From Kiritimatiellia bacterium (GTDB lineage Bacteria; Verrucomicrobiota; Kiritimatiellia; RFP12; UBA3636): 7,641 bases of DNA. How positions within the stretch are numbered: position 1 is the stretch's first letter; the number at the start of each line of letters is the position of its first letter. The position numbers and the translations under genes are program-made. Of the stretch, positions 6,718 through 7,641 are shown piece by piece. The notes below the pieces were generated by a model. That model was given only the letters and a program-made list of their open reading frames with translations. It had not been told where the DNA came from and made no database searches. The stretch spans positions 1 to 7,641 of the forward strand of contig JAFUXX010000081.1 in NCBI GenBank assembly GCA_017476965.1. The letters run 5' to 3'.

Positions 6718-6745
6718 TCAGGACTGAGAGCCTCGCCATCAGGAC
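6707..6745. repeat. 18-bp tandem duplication with 21-bp period
   Basis: GAGCCTCGCCATCAGGAC occurs exactly at 6707-6724 and 6728-6745, separated by TGA. Each copy contains the CCTCGCCA arm of the hairpin at 6696-6717, so either could pair with the single TGGCGAGG arm. The period is a multiple of three, but no supported gene covers it. Confidence 0.85.
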
Positions 6746-6766
6746 GCCGGGCCCGGCCGGGGCGTC
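6743..6766 (-). terminator. GC-rich hairpin at the stop codon of the DUF4380-like gene
   Basis: GACGCC (6743-6748) and GGCGTC (6761-6766) are perfect 6-bp arms around a 12-nt GC-only loop that has further pairing potential. The last two bases of the TGA stop are in the stem. It sits where a terminator would be, but no T run follows it on the minus strand, so it is at best an atypical or Rho-assisted terminator. Confidence 0.35.
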
Positions 6767-7641
6767 AGGGAAGGCGCGGCAGGAAGCGCAGCTGGAGCGT
6801 CTGCGCGGCGTCGGGGCCGTAGGCGGCGAATTCCAGCTCGGCGTACGGCGACGGCTCGTAGTCCGGCGCGGACGCGAACACCATCGCGCGGCCAGGCGTG
6901 GCGAAAGCCCCGAGGTGCCGCGGCTCGGCGGTCTGTTCGATGGCGAACCACCCGCCGCCGCCGGATTCCGGGATTTCCACGGCGAGCGCGTCGGCGTCCG
7001 CCAGGAGCTTGCCGTGCGAATCCATCCCGGCGATGTCCATCCACGCCCACGCGCCGGTGCCCTCCGCGCCATCTCGCACCGGCGGCTTGGCGGCTCCGGC
7101 GCACGTGACGCGCATGCCGTCGAGGGGCCGGATCGCGACGCGCTCCGGCCGCGGCACCTGCGCGACGGACCACAGGCGGCGGTCGTCGTCCGGCAGCGGC
7201 TCCCCGGGCGCGACTCCCTCCGGCAGCAGCATCCGCATCCGCACGACGAGGCGGTCCGGCAGCAGCGTGAACTCGCGCTCCAGCGCGCACGTCCACTCTC
7301 CCCCGGCGGCGAACGAATGCCAGCCGGAGCGGAGCAGGACGTTGGTGGCGTCCGCGCGCACCGTTTCGAGCGGCTCGGAGTCGAACCACGCGGGCGGCGG
7401 CCACACGGCGCCGGTGTCCGTCCTTCCGGCGAACGCGCGCCAGCCCGCGCCCTGCGACCCCACCCACGTCTTTTCGCCGCCGACGTTTTTCCAGAGCGGA
7501 TTCCCGGCCTCGTCGAGACCGGCGTCCGCCGCGGCGGGGTTCGCCCAGAGCGCGTTGCTCCCGCCGGGCCGGCCGAAAAACACGAGCCGCCCCGCCCACG
7601 CCGGAACTATTTCGGCGCGGATGGCGTCGTTCTGCAGCACG
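6765..7641 (-). CDS. DUF4380-like protein, mutarotase-like fold (5' end outside window)
   Basis: About 291 C-terminal residues are visible. The N-terminus is cut by the window edge; a GTG at 7640 is in frame, but similarity appears to continue through it. Recognised features in order are LQNDAIRAEIVPAWAGRL (Asn-containing first strands), NALWANP, NVGGEKTWVGSQ (the family's N.GGdK.W...Q motif), WPPPAWFDSEP, a basic strand EREFTLLPDRLVVRMRM, WSVAQVP and a closing YAELEF....LQLRFLPRLP. These fit the DUF4380 family, a beta-rich, aldose-epimerase-like group of unknown function often secreted and found near carbohydrate-use genes. No enzymatic role can be assigned from this sequence. A signal peptide, if present, would lie outside the window. 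It ends at TGA 6767-6765 and is followed by two hairpins and the gdhA promoter, so it is probably a separate transcription unit. Confidence 0.65.
   Translation of the reverse strand, partial: VLQNDAIRAEIVPAWAGRLVFFGRPGGSNALWANPAAADAGLDEAGNPLWKNVGGEKTWVGSQGAGWRAFAGRTDTGAVWPPPAWFDSEPLETVRADATNVLLRSGWHSFAAGGEWTCALEREFTLLPDRLVVRMRMLLPEGVAPGEPLPDDDRRLWSVAQVPRPERVAIRPLDGMRVTCAGAAKPPVRDGAEGTGAWAWMDIAGMDSHGKLLADADALAVEIPESGGGGWFAIEQTAEPRHLGAFATPGRAMVFASAPDYEPSPYAELEFAAYGPDAAQTLQLRFLPRLP

Overview
The window is a high-GC bacterial chromosomal segment, about two-thirds G+C by eye. It carries five protein-coding genes and no RNA gene, insertion sequence or CRISPR array that I can see. The host is a rod-forming bacterium with a Gram-negative envelope: it has an RND pump, the elongasome glycosyltransferase RodA, and a DUF4380-type protein common in the Verrucomicrobiota/Kiritimatiellota/Lentisphaerota/Planctomycetota sphere. 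My best guess is an uncultured PVC-group bacterium, perhaps Kiritimatiellota-like. This is inference from protein flavour, since no marker gene is present.

Layout. (1) Positions 1-473, minus: a ruvA gene (Holliday-junction DNA-binding subunit) running off the left edge. Its last ~35 visible residues stop looking like RuvA and look like MreB, an in-frame RuvA/MreB chimera whose join lies in a GKRTAEE stretch that resembles both families. (2) 474-689: a divergent promoter region with an extended -10 for ruvA and a good -35/-10 pair for the next gene, plus a perfect 12-bp palindrome in that gene's leader. (3) 690-3992, plus: a complete 1,100-residue RND (HAE1/AcrB-type) transporter with the full proton-relay set, but no adaptor or outer-membrane channel gene beside it. 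(4) 4000-5199, minus: rodA, convergent with the RND gene with only 7 bp between the stop codons. (5) 5190-6530, minus: gdhA, a hexameric-type glutamate dehydrogenase whose 3' end overlaps the GTG start of rodA by 10 bp, so the two are probably one transcript with coupled translation. (6) 6531-6764: a 234-bp intergenic region unusually full of repeats. It has two 26-nt near-identical imperfect palindromes and a 9-mer direct repeat upstream of gdhA, then an 18-bp tandem duplication and two GC-rich hairpins behind the next gene. (7) 6765-7641, minus: a DUF4380-like protein cut by the right edge.

How the parts relate. RodA and the MreB-like tail both belong to the rod-shape (elongasome) system but lie at opposite ends of the left half, separated by the RND gene, and rodA is paired with a nitrogen-assimilation enzyme rather than with its usual penicillin-binding-protein partner. 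The genes otherwise look like ordinary housekeeping and accessory genes. The points most worth checking are the RuvA/MreB join, which may be biology or an assembly error, and the structured leader of gdhA-rodA. I did not find a clear, wholly new multi-gene system.
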